Assembly (NCBI RefSeq): GCF_002251755.1
Contig: NZ_NOXT01000116.1
Span: 1 to 64,000 of the forward strand
Direction of reading: 5' to 3'
Length of the DNA stretch: 64,000 bases
Source of the DNA: Sandarakinorhabdus cyanobacteriorum
Lineage (GTDB): Bacteria; Pseudomonadota; Alphaproteobacteria; Sphingomonadales; Sphingomonadaceae
A model generated the notes under the pieces. It was not told the DNA's origin, did no database searches, and worked only from the letters and a program-made list of their open reading frames with translations. How positions within the stretch are numbered: the stretch's first letter is position 1; each line of letters begins with the position of its first letter. Shown one piece after another: positions 49,038-57,295 of the stretch. The position numbers were made by a program, and so were the translations under genes.

Positions 49038-51392
49038 ATGCCCTCGTTCACACGGGAACTGGAGAAGACCCTCCACAACGCTCTGGCCGAAGCTGCCCGC
49101 CGGACGCACGAATATGCCACGCTGGAACATCTGTTGCTGGCGCTCACCACCGACACGCATGCCGCCCAGGTGATGAAGGCCTGCAATGTTGATCTGGAAG
49201 AGCTGCAGAGCCAGCTGATCCGCTATCTCGATACCGAGCTGACCGCGCTGAAGGCCGATGCCAGCATCGATCCGTCGCCCACCGCCGGCTTCCAGCGCGT
49301 GGTGCAGCGTGCCATCCTGCACGTGCAATCATCGGGCCGCGAGGAAGTGACCGGCGCCAATGTGCTGGTCGCGCTGTTTTCCGAACGCGAAAGCCATGCC
49401 GTCTTCTTCCTGCAGCAGCAGGACATGACGCGCCTCGATGCCGTCAGCTTCATCAGCCATGGCATCGCCAAGTCCGGCCAGTCCGAAGCCAAGCCGCCCA
49501 AGGGTGCGGCCGGCGGCGGTGCCGAGAAGGACGAGCCGGAGGAAAAGCCGGCCAAGGCGGAGAAGACCGAGAAGAAGGGCAGCGAAAGCGCCCTCAAGCA
49601 GTTCACCGTCAACCTCAACGATAAGGCGAAGAACGGCAAGGTCGATCCGCTGATTGGCCGCAGCGCCGAGGTGGACCGCACCATCCAGATCCTGTGCCGG
49701 CGCACCAAGAACAACCCGCTCTATGTGGGGGATCCGGGCGTGGGCAAGACGGCGATCGCCGAAGGCCTGGCCCGCAAGATCATCGAGGGCCAGGTGCCCG
49801 ATGTGCTGAAGCCCGCGGTGATCTACAGCCTCGACATGGGCGCGCTCTTGGCCGGCACCCGCTATCGCGGCGATTTTGAAGAGCGGCTGAAGAATGTCGT
49901 GTCCGAACTGGAAAAGCTGCCCGATGCGGTGCTGTTCATCGATGAAATCCACACGGTGATCGGTGCCGGCGCCACCAGCGGCGGCGCGATGGACGCATCC
50001 AACCTGTTGAAGCCGGCGCTGTCATCCGGCGCGATCCGCTGCATCGGTTCGACCACCTACAAGGAGTTCCGCAATCATTTCGAGAAGGACCGCGCCCTGC
50101 TGCGCCGGTTCCAGAAGATCGACGTGAACGAGCCGAGCATCGAGGACACGGTGAAGATCCTGATGGGCCTGCGCCCGTCGTACGAAGAGCATCACAAGCT
50201 GAAATACACTCCCGATGCCATCAAGGCGGCGGTGGAGCTTTCGGCGCGCTACATCAACGATCGCAAGCTGCCCGACAAGGCCATCGACGTGATCGACGAG
50301 ACCGGTGCCAGCCAGATGCTGCTGCCCGAGCACAAGCGCAAGAAGACCATCGGCGTGAAGGAGGTGGAGGCGGTGATCGCCACCATGGCCCGCATCCCGC
50401 CGAAGAGCGTTTCGACCGACGACAAGGCCCAGCTCGCCACGCTGGAAGCCGATCTGAAGCGCGTGGTGTTCGGCCAGGATGCCGCCATCGAGAAGCTGGC
50501 CAGCGCCATCAAGCTGGCCCGCGCCGGGCTTCGCGAACCCAACAAGCCGATCGGCTGCTATCTCTTCTCCGGCCCGACCGGGGTCGGCAAGACCGAGGTG
50601 GCCAAGCAGCTGGCGACCATCCTGGGCATTCCGCTCACCCGTTTCGACATGTCGGAATATATGGAGCGCCATTCGGTCAGCCGGCTGATCGGTGCGCCTC
50701 CCGGTTATGTCGGCTTTGACCAGGGCGGCCTCTTGACCGATGCGGTCGATCAGCAGCCGCATTCGGTGCTGCTGCTGGACGAGATCGAGAAGGCCCACCC
50801 CGATCTGTTCAACATCCTGCTGCAGGTGATGGACAACGGCAAGTTGACCGATCACCACGGCAAGACGGTGGATTTCCGCAACATCATCCTGATCATGACC
50901 ACCAATGCCGGGGCCGCCGACATGGCGCGCGAAGGCATCGGCTTTGGCGCCACCACCCGCGTGGGCGAGGACGAGGAAGCGATCAAGAAGCTGTTCAGCC
51001 CGGAATTCCGCAACCGCCTCGATGCCACCGTGCCGTTCGGCTATCTGCCGCCGGCCGTGGTTGCCATGGTGATCGACAAGTTCGTGCTGGGCCTGGAACT
51101 GCAGCTGGCCGACCGCGAGGTGCACATCAGCCTCACCGAAGAGGCCAAGGCCTGGCTGATCCAGCGCGGCTATGACCGGCTTTATGGTGCGCGGCCGATG
51201 GGCCGCCTGATCCAGGAGAAGATCAAGCAGCCGCTGGCCGAGGAGTTGCTGTTCGGCAAGCTGGTCAACGGCGGCGAGGTGCGCGTGCACGTGAAGGACG
51301 ATGATCTGTCGTTCGAGATAGTGCCGGCGATCAAGAAGCTGAAGGCGAGGCGGGCGCCCAAGGCGCTGCCGGCGCCAACCGAAGAGGCATGA
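49038..51392 (+). CDS. clpA: ATP-dependent Clp protease ATP-binding subunit ClpA
   Basis: 784-aa AAA+ unfoldase feeding ClpP. Clp-N repeats lie at 1-145, then a charged linker (about 155-190). D1 has Walker A GDPGVGKT and VLFIDEIHTVIGAGA; D2 has GPTGVGKTEVAKQLA and LLLDEIEKAHPD. There is no ClpB-type middle coiled coil, which makes it ClpA. GGAG before the ATG at 49038 fixes the start. clpS, usually just upstream, is not in the 245-bp gap to the divergent phosphatase gene. That gap shows a direct repeat CCTGTGCGACC (twice) and a TATAAA box. Confidence 0.94.
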   Translation: MPSFTRELEKTLHNALAEAARRTHEYATLEHLLLALTTDTHAAQVMKACNVDLEELQSQLIRYLDTELTALKADASIDPSPTAGFQRVVQRAILHVQSSGREEVTGANVLVALFSERESHAVFFLQQQDMTRLDAVSFISHGIAKSGQSEAKPPKGAAGGGAEKDEPEEKPAKAEKTEKKGSESALKQFTVNLNDKAKNGKVDPLIGRSAEVDRTIQILCRRTKNNPLYVGDPGVGKTAIAEGLARKIIEGQVPDVLKPAVIYSLDMGALLAGTRYRGDFEERLKNVVSELEKLPDAVLFIDEIHTVIGAGATSGGAMDASNLLKPALSSGAIRCIGSTTYKEFRNHFEKDRALLRRFQKIDVNEPSIEDTVKILMGLRPSYEEHHKLKYTPDAIKAAVELSARYINDRKLPDKAIDVIDETGASQMLLPEHKRKKTIGVKEVEAVIATMARIPPKSVSTDDKAQLATLEADLKRVVFGQDAAIEKLASAIKLARAGLREPNKPIGCYLFSGPTGVGKTEVAKQLATILGIPLTRFDMSEYMERHSVSRLIGAPPGYVGFDQGGLLTDAVDQQPHSVLLLDEIEKAHPDLFNILLQVMDNGKLTDHHGKTVDFRNIILIMTTNAGAADMAREGIGFGATTRVGEDEEAIKKLFSPEFRNRLDATVPFGYLPPAVVAMVIDKFVLGLELQLADREVHISLTEEAKAWLIQRGYDRLYGARPMGRLIQEKIKQPLAEELLFGKLVNGGEVRVHVKDDDLSFEIVPAIKKLKARRAPKALPAPTEEA

Positions 51393-51400
51393 CCGTTCAT

Positions 51401-51434
51401 CTGCCGCTCAGGCCCGTCGCGGCATGAGCGGCAG
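51401..51434. terminator. hairpin after clpA
   Basis: Perfect 10-bp inverted arms CTGCCGCTCA and TGAGCGGCAG with a 14-nt loop, 8 bp past the clpA stop. No T-run follows, so intrinsic termination is uncertain. Confidence 0.4.
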
Positions 51435-51464
51435 CAGGACAAGGTTGAAGGCGGGACTCGGGCC

Positions 51465-51668
51465 ATGGGACGCATGGTGATCGAACGGCTGGGCATGGTG
51501 ATGCTGGTGGTGGCGGCGGTTGTGGCCGCCGAGCCGCGTCTGACCCTGGCCTTCGAAGATGCCGGCGATCCGCGCCCGCAACGCTTTGCGCTGACCGGCG
51601 AAATCATGGGCAAGGCGCTGGGCCTGGTGATCAGCTGGTCCGGCGGCGCCCGTCAGCTGCTGAACTGA
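51465..51668 (+). CDS. small hypothetical protein
   Basis: 67 aa. A hydrophobic N-terminus (LGMVMLVVAAVVAAEPRLTL) is followed by FEDAGDPRPQRFALTGEIMGKALGLVISWSG. I do not recognise a named family. The conserved look of GDP-x-P-x-R and its place after clpA suggest a real gene. Its last 16 bp overlap the 3' end of the convergent recX. Probably an exported or membrane-tethered small protein. Confidence 0.5.
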   Translation: MGRMVIERLGMVMLVVAAVVAAEPRLTLAFEDAGDPRPQRFALTGEIMGKALGLVISWSGGARQLLN

Positions 51669-52207
51669 TCCGCCTCCAGATCATCGGTTGACCCGGCCGC
51701 CAGCACGCGGCGGGCCACCGCCATGCCATGGCCGGCCCGCAGCATGGCCGCCAATTGCTTCTGCTGCGTCGCGCGGTCGGCATCCGCCGGCCCGAACGGC
51801 CCCAGCCGCTTGCGCCGGGCAAAGGCGATGGCCACTGCCAGCGCTTCAGCCTCGTCGGGCCCGTCGCCGCGATCATCCACATCCACCCCATCGGCGGCCA
51901 GTTGCGCCGCCACCCGGCGCGGGCCGAGGCCGCGCGCCGCCATGGCGCGCGATTTCATGCCGGCATAGGCGGCATCATCGACATAGCGCAGCGCCGCCAG
52001 CCGGTTGATCAGCGCCGGCACATCGGGCGGGGCCTCGCCGGACCAGCCGCGTTCCTTCAGCTTGCGCGCCAGATAGCGCTGCAGCCGGGCCCTGGTGGTG
52101 GCAAAACGGGCGGCATAATGCAGCGCCAGTTCGCGCAACTGCGCCTCGTTCAGCGGCGGTGGGGCCCGGCGTGGGGCCTTGGGCTGCGGGCGCCTTTCAT
52201 CGGTCAT
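51653..52207 (-). CDS. recX: RecX family regulatory protein
   Basis: 184-aa protein of the RecX family, which caps RecA filaments and limits recombination. The helical triplet pattern is visible: LRELALHYAARFATTRARLQRYLARKL, LINRLAALRYVDDAAYAGM and RAMAARGLGPRRVAAQLAADGV. The start is the ATG at 52207. recA is not nearby. The 3' end overlaps the small gene after clpA. The sequence is somewhat divergent from enterobacterial RecX but typical for sphingomonads. Confidence 0.85.
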   Translation of the reverse strand: MTDERRPQPKAPRRAPPPLNEAQLRELALHYAARFATTRARLQRYLARKLKERGWSGEAPPDVPALINRLAALRYVDDAAYAGMKSRAMAARGLGPRRVAAQLAADGVDVDDRGDGPDEAEALAVAIAFARRKRLGPFGPADADRATQQKQLAAMLRAGHGMAVARRVLAAGSTDDLEADQFSS

Positions 52208-52329
52208 GCCACTTTCCTGCCATGATCGGGCCGGATTTTGAACGCCCCAGCGTGCCAGAGGGAGAGTGGACAAGAATATTTCCCCCGCCATTTGGGTCGA
52301 ATTTCGGGCGGGGTGCAAGGGAGAAGACC

Positions 52330-54081
52330 ATGGCTGACACGGCTGCAACGCTGCGCCCTACCCCGACCGATGATGGCCGCCCGATGCGCCAATCGGATTT
52401 CGGCACCGTGGTGGAGGCGCTGGATTATGCCGCGCAGGGGCAAAAGGGCTTCAACTTCCACGATGCCCGCGCCGATCTCGTCCGTGTCTATCCCTATGCC
52501 GAGCTGGCCGCCGATGCCCGCCGCTATGCCATGCACTTCATCGCCGAAGGCGTGCAGCCGGGTGACCGCATTGCCCTGATCGCCGAAACCGGTGCCGGTT
52601 TCGCCGCCGCCTTCTTCGGCGCGATCTATGCCGGCGCGCTGCCGGTGCCGCTGCCGCTGCCGACCAGCTTTGGCGGCCGCGATGCCTATGTCGATCAGAT
52701 CCGCGTGCAGCTGAACAGCTGTGATCCGGTGATGGTGCTCTCCCCCACCGGCCTTTATCCGATGGTGGCCGAAGCTGCCGCCGGCAAGTGCGCCGCGCAC
52801 GACTGGTCGCAATGGTTTGCAGCGGACGCGCCGGTGGTGGCGCTGCCGCAGGCCAAGCCGACCGACATCGCCTATCTGCAATATTCCTCGGGCTCCACCC
52901 GTTTCCCGCACGGCGTTGCCGTCACCCACGAGGCGCTGCTGGCCAATCTGGCCGGCCATGCCTTCATGATGAAGGTGGGCGAAGGCGACCGCGTGGTGAG
53001 CTGGCTGCCCTGGTATCACGACATGGGCCTGGTGGGCTGCATGTTGTCGCCGATGGCGAACCAGCTGTCGGTCGATTATATCGCCACCGAGGATTTTGCC
53101 CGCCGGCCGCTGTCGTGGCTCACGCTGATCAGCCGCAACAAGGATGCGACGCTCAGCTATTCGCCGACCTTTGGCTATGACATTTGCGCCCGCCGCATTT
53201 CCCATTCGATCCCGGTGGCCGAACGTTATGACCTGTCGCGCTGGCGCGTGGCCGGCAACGGCGCCGACATGATCCGCCCCGAAGTGATGCAGGCCTTTGT
53301 CGATGCCTTCGCGCCGGCCGGGTTCAAGGCCAGCGCCTTCCTGCCCAGCTATGGCCTCGCCGAAGCCACGCTGGCGGTGACGATCATGCCGCCGGGTGAC
53401 GGCATCCATTGCGACCTGATCGACGAGCGCACCCTGTCGGGCGCGGCGGGCGATGCCCGCGCCGATCAGCGGCTGCCCACCCGCTATCGCGCCATCGTCA
53501 ATTGCGGCAAGGCCGTGCCGGGCATGACGATCGAGGTGCGCGACGAGAAGGGCCGCGTCCTGCCCGACCGCAAGATCGGCCGTGTGTTCGTGCGCGGGCT
53601 GGGCGTGATGGCCGGATATTTCCGCGATCCTGAAGCCACCGAGGCGGCGCTGTCGCCCGACGGCTGGCTCGACACCGGCGACATGGCCTATATGAAGGAT
53701 GGTTCGATCTATATCGTTGGCCGCGCCAAGGACATGATCATCATCAACGGCAAGAATCACTGGCCGCAGGATATCGAATGGGCGATCGAGCAGCTGCCCG
53801 GCTTCAAGGCCGGCGACATTGCCGCCTTCTCGATCACCACCCCCTCGGGCGAGGAAGCGCCGGCGGTGCTGGTGCAGTGCCGCACCAGCGACAATGACGA
53901 GCGCATCAAGCTGCGCGACGCCATCCGCACCAAGGTGAAGGCGATCACCGGCATGAGCAGCGTGGTCGAACTGGTGCCGCCGCGCACCCTGCCGCGCACC
54001 TCGTCGGGCAAGCTGTCGCGCTCCAAGGCGCGGCTGCAATATCTGTCGGGCGAGATTCAGCCGTTTGAAGTGGCGGCCTGA
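52330..54081 (+). CDS. fatty acyl-AMP ligase of the sphingolipid locus
   Basis: 583-aa adenylate-forming enzyme of the FAAL type, activating a fatty acid as acyl-AMP for transfer to a carrier protein. AMP-binding motif YLQYSSGSTRFPHGVAVTHEA, PSYGLAEATLAV, WLDTGDMAYMKDG and the C-terminal hinge GRAKDMIIINGKNHWPQDIE are complete. GGGAGAAG precedes the ATG at 52330. The likely partner is the 83-aa carrier at 55733, with serine palmitoyltransferase as user. A homologue sits in the Caulobacter sphingolipid cluster. A palindromic repeat separates it from cerR. Confidence 0.88.
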   Translation: MADTAATLRPTPTDDGRPMRQSDFGTVVEALDYAAQGQKGFNFHDARADLVRVYPYAELAADARRYAMHFIAEGVQPGDRIALIAETGAGFAAAFFGAIYAGALPVPLPLPTSFGGRDAYVDQIRVQLNSCDPVMVLSPTGLYPMVAEAAAGKCAAHDWSQWFAADAPVVALPQAKPTDIAYLQYSSGSTRFPHGVAVTHEALLANLAGHAFMMKVGEGDRVVSWLPWYHDMGLVGCMLSPMANQLSVDYIATEDFARRPLSWLTLISRNKDATLSYSPTFGYDICARRISHSIPVAERYDLSRWRVAGNGADMIRPEVMQAFVDAFAPAGFKASAFLPSYGLAEATLAVTIMPPGDGIHCDLIDERTLSGAAGDARADQRLPTRYRAIVNCGKAVPGMTIEVRDEKGRVLPDRKIGRVFVRGLGVMAGYFRDPEATEAALSPDGWLDTGDMAYMKDGSIYIVGRAKDMIIINGKNHWPQDIEWAIEQLPGFKAGDIAAFSITTPSGEEAPAVLVQCRTSDNDERIKLRDAIRTKVKAITGMSSVVELVPPRTLPRTSSGKLSRSKARLQYLSGEIQPFEVAA

Positions 54082-54106
54082 CGCGCAGCGCCCCGGACAA
54101 GACCAG

Positions 54107-54181
54107 ACCCGCTCATGCCGAGCTTGTCGAGGCACGCACCACAGCCGGCGTGGTGCCTCGACAAGCTCGGCATGAGCGGGT
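54107..54181. repeat. palindromic intergenic repeat, family A, copy 3
   Basis: Perfect 29-bp inverted arms (54107-54135 and 54153-54181), each containing CTCATGCCGAGCTTGTCGAG or its complement, around a 17-nt centre. The transcript would fold into a very stable hairpin between the acyl-AMP ligase and the cerR-like gene, and might uncouple their expression. Same family as 14223 and 15112. Confidence 0.88.
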
Positions 54182-54197
54182 TGGGGTTTGTTGAACG

Positions 54198-55100
54198 ATG
54201 ACCGCTGACATTCCCCCCCTCGCCATCACCGGCGCCACCGGCTTCGTCGGCCGCCGCGTGCTGGCGCTGGCCGGCGCCCGCCCCGTCCGCGCCCTTACCC
54301 GCCGGCCGCAGCCGCCGCAGCCCGGTGTCGAATGGGTGCTGGGCGATCTTAACGACCGGCACGCCCTCGCCCGGCTTTGCGATGGTGCCGCCGCCGTGCT
54401 GCACATTGCCGGCGTGGTGAACGCGCCTGATGCCGCCGGTTTCCACGCCGGCAATGTCACCGGCACCGCCAATGTGCTGGCCGCAGCCGCCGCCGTGCCG
54501 CGCATTGTCCATGTTTCCAGCCTGGCCGCACGGGAACCCGGCCTGTCGATTTATGGCGCCTCCAAGGCCGCCGGCGATCGCCAAGTTCAGGCGCGCGACG
54601 GCGATTGGCTGATCGTGCGCCCGCCCGGTGTCTATGGCCCCGGCGATGCCGAAATGCGTGATCTGTTCGCGCTGGCGCGGTTCGGCCTGGGCGTCGCCCC
54701 CGGCGGCCCGGCGGCCCGCATCAGCCTGATCCATGTCAACGATCTCGCCCGCGCCCTGCTGGCGCTGGCCGATGCAGGGCCCAGCCGCACCGTGCTTGAA
54801 ATCGATGATGGCGCCGGTGCCCAGGGCGGCCACAGCCACGCCGGCTTTGCCCGCGCCATCGGCCGCGCGCTCGGTCGCCGGCCGCTGGTGCTGCCGATCC
54901 CCGGCGGCCTGCTCACCGCGCTGGCGGCATCGCGGCTGATCCCCAAGCTCACACCCGATCGCGCCCGTTATCTGGCCCATCCCGATTGGGTGGCGCGCGG
55001 CGGCAATGATCATCTGGCCGGCCTCTGGCAGCCGCAGATCGATCTCGCGGCCGGCCTGGCCGACACGGTGCGGGATTACCGCGCCCGCGGCTGGCTATAG
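54198..55100 (+). CDS. cerR: NAD-dependent epimerase/dehydratase, probable ceramide reductase CerR
   Basis: 300-aa extended short-chain dehydrogenase. The Rossmann motif GATGFVGRR lies at 13-21; catalytic Ser/Tyr-x3-Lys are in HVSSLAA and YGASKAAGD. In Caulobacter the epimerase in this cluster (CerR) reduces the 3-keto group of the sphingoid base or ceramide. Placement beside the acyl-AMP ligase, carrier protein, SPT and ceramide synthase supports the same role; the exact substrate is inferred. Its TAG abuts the stop of the convergent DUF5706 gene. Confidence 0.83.
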   Translation: MTADIPPLAITGATGFVGRRVLALAGARPVRALTRRPQPPQPGVEWVLGDLNDRHALARLCDGAAAVLHIAGVVNAPDAAGFHAGNVTGTANVLAAAAAVPRIVHVSSLAAREPGLSIYGASKAAGDRQVQARDGDWLIVRPPGVYGPGDAEMRDLFALARFGLGVAPGGPAARISLIHVNDLARALLALADAGPSRTVLEIDDGAGAQGGHSHAGFARAIGRALGRRPLVLPIPGGLLTALAASRLIPKLTPDRARYLAHPDWVARGGNDHLAGLWQPQIDLAAGLADTVRDYRARGWL

Positions 55101-55634
55101 CGCAAGCACGGTTTGCGCCACGAACATCGCAAAGGTGGCGATCAGGCCGCCGATGAACACGCGATAGCCCCAACCGAGATATTTGTATTTCTTTTGCGCC
55201 AGCACCTGGCCCAGCTGATAGACATCGCGCGCCATGGCCATCTGGATGGCATGATCATTGGCGTTGGTGCGTTCCAGCCAGTCGATCCAGGCCGCCTCGC
55301 TCATCTGGGTGAAGCCGTCAAAGAACAGCAGGTTGGGTGGCGCGGCCGGCCCCTTGGGCGGGCGGCCGATGGAGGGCACCACCGCCAGCATGCACAACAC
55401 GGCCGCCAACCCCGAACTGGCCGCCAGCACCAGCAACGCCGGGTTGTGTGCGGCCTCCTTCACCACCAGGGCAAAGATCACCGAATTCACCCCGATGATG
55501 ATGTTGGCCTTCTGATCGGCCATGGCCGACAGGGTGACGTGGTGCGCCTGCATGGTGCGGATCAGGTGGATGGCATTGGCATGCGACGCCCCAGGAACCC
55601 CGTCGGCCGCGGCATCCATGCTGATATCGGTCAT
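55095..55634 (-). CDS. DUF5706 (Pycsar-effector-type) membrane protein
   Basis: 179-aa protein with two adjacent membrane helices (KANIIIGVNSVIFALVV and LLVLAASSGLAAVLCMLAVV), a soluble middle and a C-terminal helix (FIGGLIATFAMFVAQTVLAL). The pattern ADQKANIIIGVNS matches DUF5706, whose members include PycTM effectors of cyclic-pyrimidine antiphage defence. No cyclase gene is adjacent. It is inserted antisense between cerR and the carrier gene. Start uncertain: ATGs at 55634, 55643 or upstream. Confidence 0.72.
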   Translation of the reverse strand: MTDISMDAAADGVPGASHANAIHLIRTMQAHHVTLSAMADQKANIIIGVNSVIFALVVKEAAHNPALLVLAASSGLAAVLCMLAVVPSIGRPPKGPAAPPNLLFFDGFTQMSEAAWIDWLERTNANDHAIQMAMARDVYQLGQVLAQKKYKYLGWGYRVFIGGLIATFAMFVAQTVLAL

Positions 55635-55732
55635 GTCCCCCATGCGCGGCATGATGGCACCAGATGAACAGTTCCGCAATTTGGCCATGATGTGGGGGCA
55701 AAGAGCCCGCAACGCTTGTGGATGGAGCCATC

Positions 55733-55984
55733 ATGACTGACCGCGCCGGGGTTTATGCCCGCATCATCGAACTGATCGAACCGTTGAATGCCAAGAAGGT
55801 GGCGCTCACCGAAGCCACGACCTTTGCCGGCGACATGGAGATGGATTCGCTCACCGTCATGGATCTGGTCGCCAGCATGGAAGACGAATGGGATATCCTG
55901 ATCCCCTTGAACATGCTGCCCGATCTGGAAACCATCGGCCAGGTCGCCGATGCTGTGCACGGCCTGGTGACGAAGAAGGGCTGA
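55733..55984 (+). CDS. acyl carrier protein of the sphingolipid locus
   Basis: 83-aa carrier. The phosphopantetheine site is Ser in EMDSLTVMDLV (DSL motif near residue 40), with the family's acidic helix II. GGAG precedes the ATG at 55733. It ends 4 bp before the SPT gene, so it is very probably the dedicated acyl donor for SPT, charged by the acyl-AMP ligase at 52330. Its sequence differs from the housekeeping AcpP (no GADSLD). Confidence 0.9.
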   Translation: MTDRAGVYARIIELIEPLNAKKVALTEATTFAGDMEMDSLTVMDLVASMEDEWDILIPLNMLPDLETIGQVADAVHGLVTKKG

Positions 55985-55988
55985 GGCC

Positions 55989-57203
55989 ATGACCGATCTT
56001 CTGTCGAAGTTTGATCCTCTGATCGCCGAACATGCCGGGCTGCTGTCGGCCGGCATCCGCGATCCGTTCGGCATCGTGATGGACAAGGTGCTGTCGCCCA
56101 CCGAAGCCATCATCAAGGGCCAGCACACCATCCTGCTCGGCACCTACAATTATATGGGGATGACGTTCGATCCCGATGTGGTGGCCGCTGGCCAGGCCGC
56201 CATCCGCGATTATGGCGCCGGCACCACCGGCAGCCGCGTGCTCAACGGCACCTACCAGACCCACAAGGAGTGCGAGGAAGCGCTGAAGGACTTCTATGGC
56301 ATGTCCCACGCCATGGTGTTCTCCACCGGCTACCAGGCCAATCTCGGCATGGTCTCCACGCTGGCCGGCAAGGGCGATTTCATCATCCTCGATGCCGACA
56401 GCCACGCCTCCATCTATGATGGCTGCAAGATGTCCAACGCCGACATCGTGCGCTTCCGCCACAATGATGCCGCCGATCTGGAAAAGCGGCTGAAGCGGCT
56501 GCCGCCCGAAGCCGGTAAGCTGGTGGTGCTGGAAGGCGTCTATTCGATGCTGGGCGACATCGCGCCGCTGCCCGAACTGGTGGCCATCGCCAAGGCGCAT
56601 GGCGCCATGCTGCTGGTCGATGAAGCGCATGGCATGGGCTTTTTCGGGCCCAACGGCCGCGGCGTGTACGAGGAACAGGGCGTCGCCGATGATGTCGATT
56701 TCGTCGTCGGCACCTTCTCCAAATCGGTGGGCACGGTCGGCGGTTTCTGCGTCTCCAACCATCCCAAGTTCGAGATTTTGCGCCTCGTCTGCCGGCCCTA
56801 TACCTTCACCGCCTCGCTGCCGCCGGCCGTGGTGGCCAGCGCCGCCACCTCCATCCGCAAGCTGATGACCGCGCACGACAAGCGCGCCCGGCTGTGGGAA
56901 GCCACCCGCCGCCTGCACGGTGGGCTGAAGGCGCGCGGCTTCAAGCTCGCCACCGAAACGCCGGAAAGCGCCATTGTTTCGGTGCTGATGCCGGATCAGG
57001 AAACCACGGCGCTGATGTGGTCCACGCTGATTGAACTCGGCGTCTATGTGAACATGAGCCGGCCGCCAGCCACGCCGGCCGGCGTGTTCCTGCTGCGCTG
57101 TTCCATCTGCGCCCTGCATTCGGATGCGCAGATCGACACGGTGCTGGGCAAGTTCGAACAGGCCGCGCAGATGGCCAATCTGGCCTTGCACGAGCCCGCC
57201 TGA
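55989..57203 (+). CDS. spt: serine palmitoyltransferase
   Basis: 404-aa soluble PLP enzyme of the alpha-oxoamine synthase family that condenses serine with a long acyl thioester to 3-ketosphinganine, the first step of sphingolipid synthesis. The Schiff-base Lys is Lys245 in GTFSKSVGTVGGF, nearly identical to Sphingomonas paucimobilis SPT. LVDEAHGMGFFG and NYMGM match too. It is 4 bp behind the carrier gene and is followed by the LptF/LptG pair. AONS/KBL are excluded by the SPT-like active-site loop and the context. Confidence 0.94.
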   Translation: MTDLLSKFDPLIAEHAGLLSAGIRDPFGIVMDKVLSPTEAIIKGQHTILLGTYNYMGMTFDPDVVAAGQAAIRDYGAGTTGSRVLNGTYQTHKECEEALKDFYGMSHAMVFSTGYQANLGMVSTLAGKGDFIILDADSHASIYDGCKMSNADIVRFRHNDAADLEKRLKRLPPEAGKLVVLEGVYSMLGDIAPLPELVAIAKAHGAMLLVDEAHGMGFFGPNGRGVYEEQGVADDVDFVVGTFSKSVGTVGGFCVSNHPKFEILRLVCRPYTFTASLPPAVVASAATSIRKLMTAHDKRARLWEATRRLHGGLKARGFKLATETPESAIVSVLMPDQETTALMWSTLIELGVYVNMSRPPATPAGVFLLRCSICALHSDAQIDTVLGKFEQAAQMANLALHEPA

Positions 57204-57295
57204 TTTCTTCATGACGCAGCAAGGCTGGGCGGCTATAGCATGGCCGCCCGGTCGTTCGCGCGCCCGGTGACCAAGACACCACCTGGGGCAGCTGC

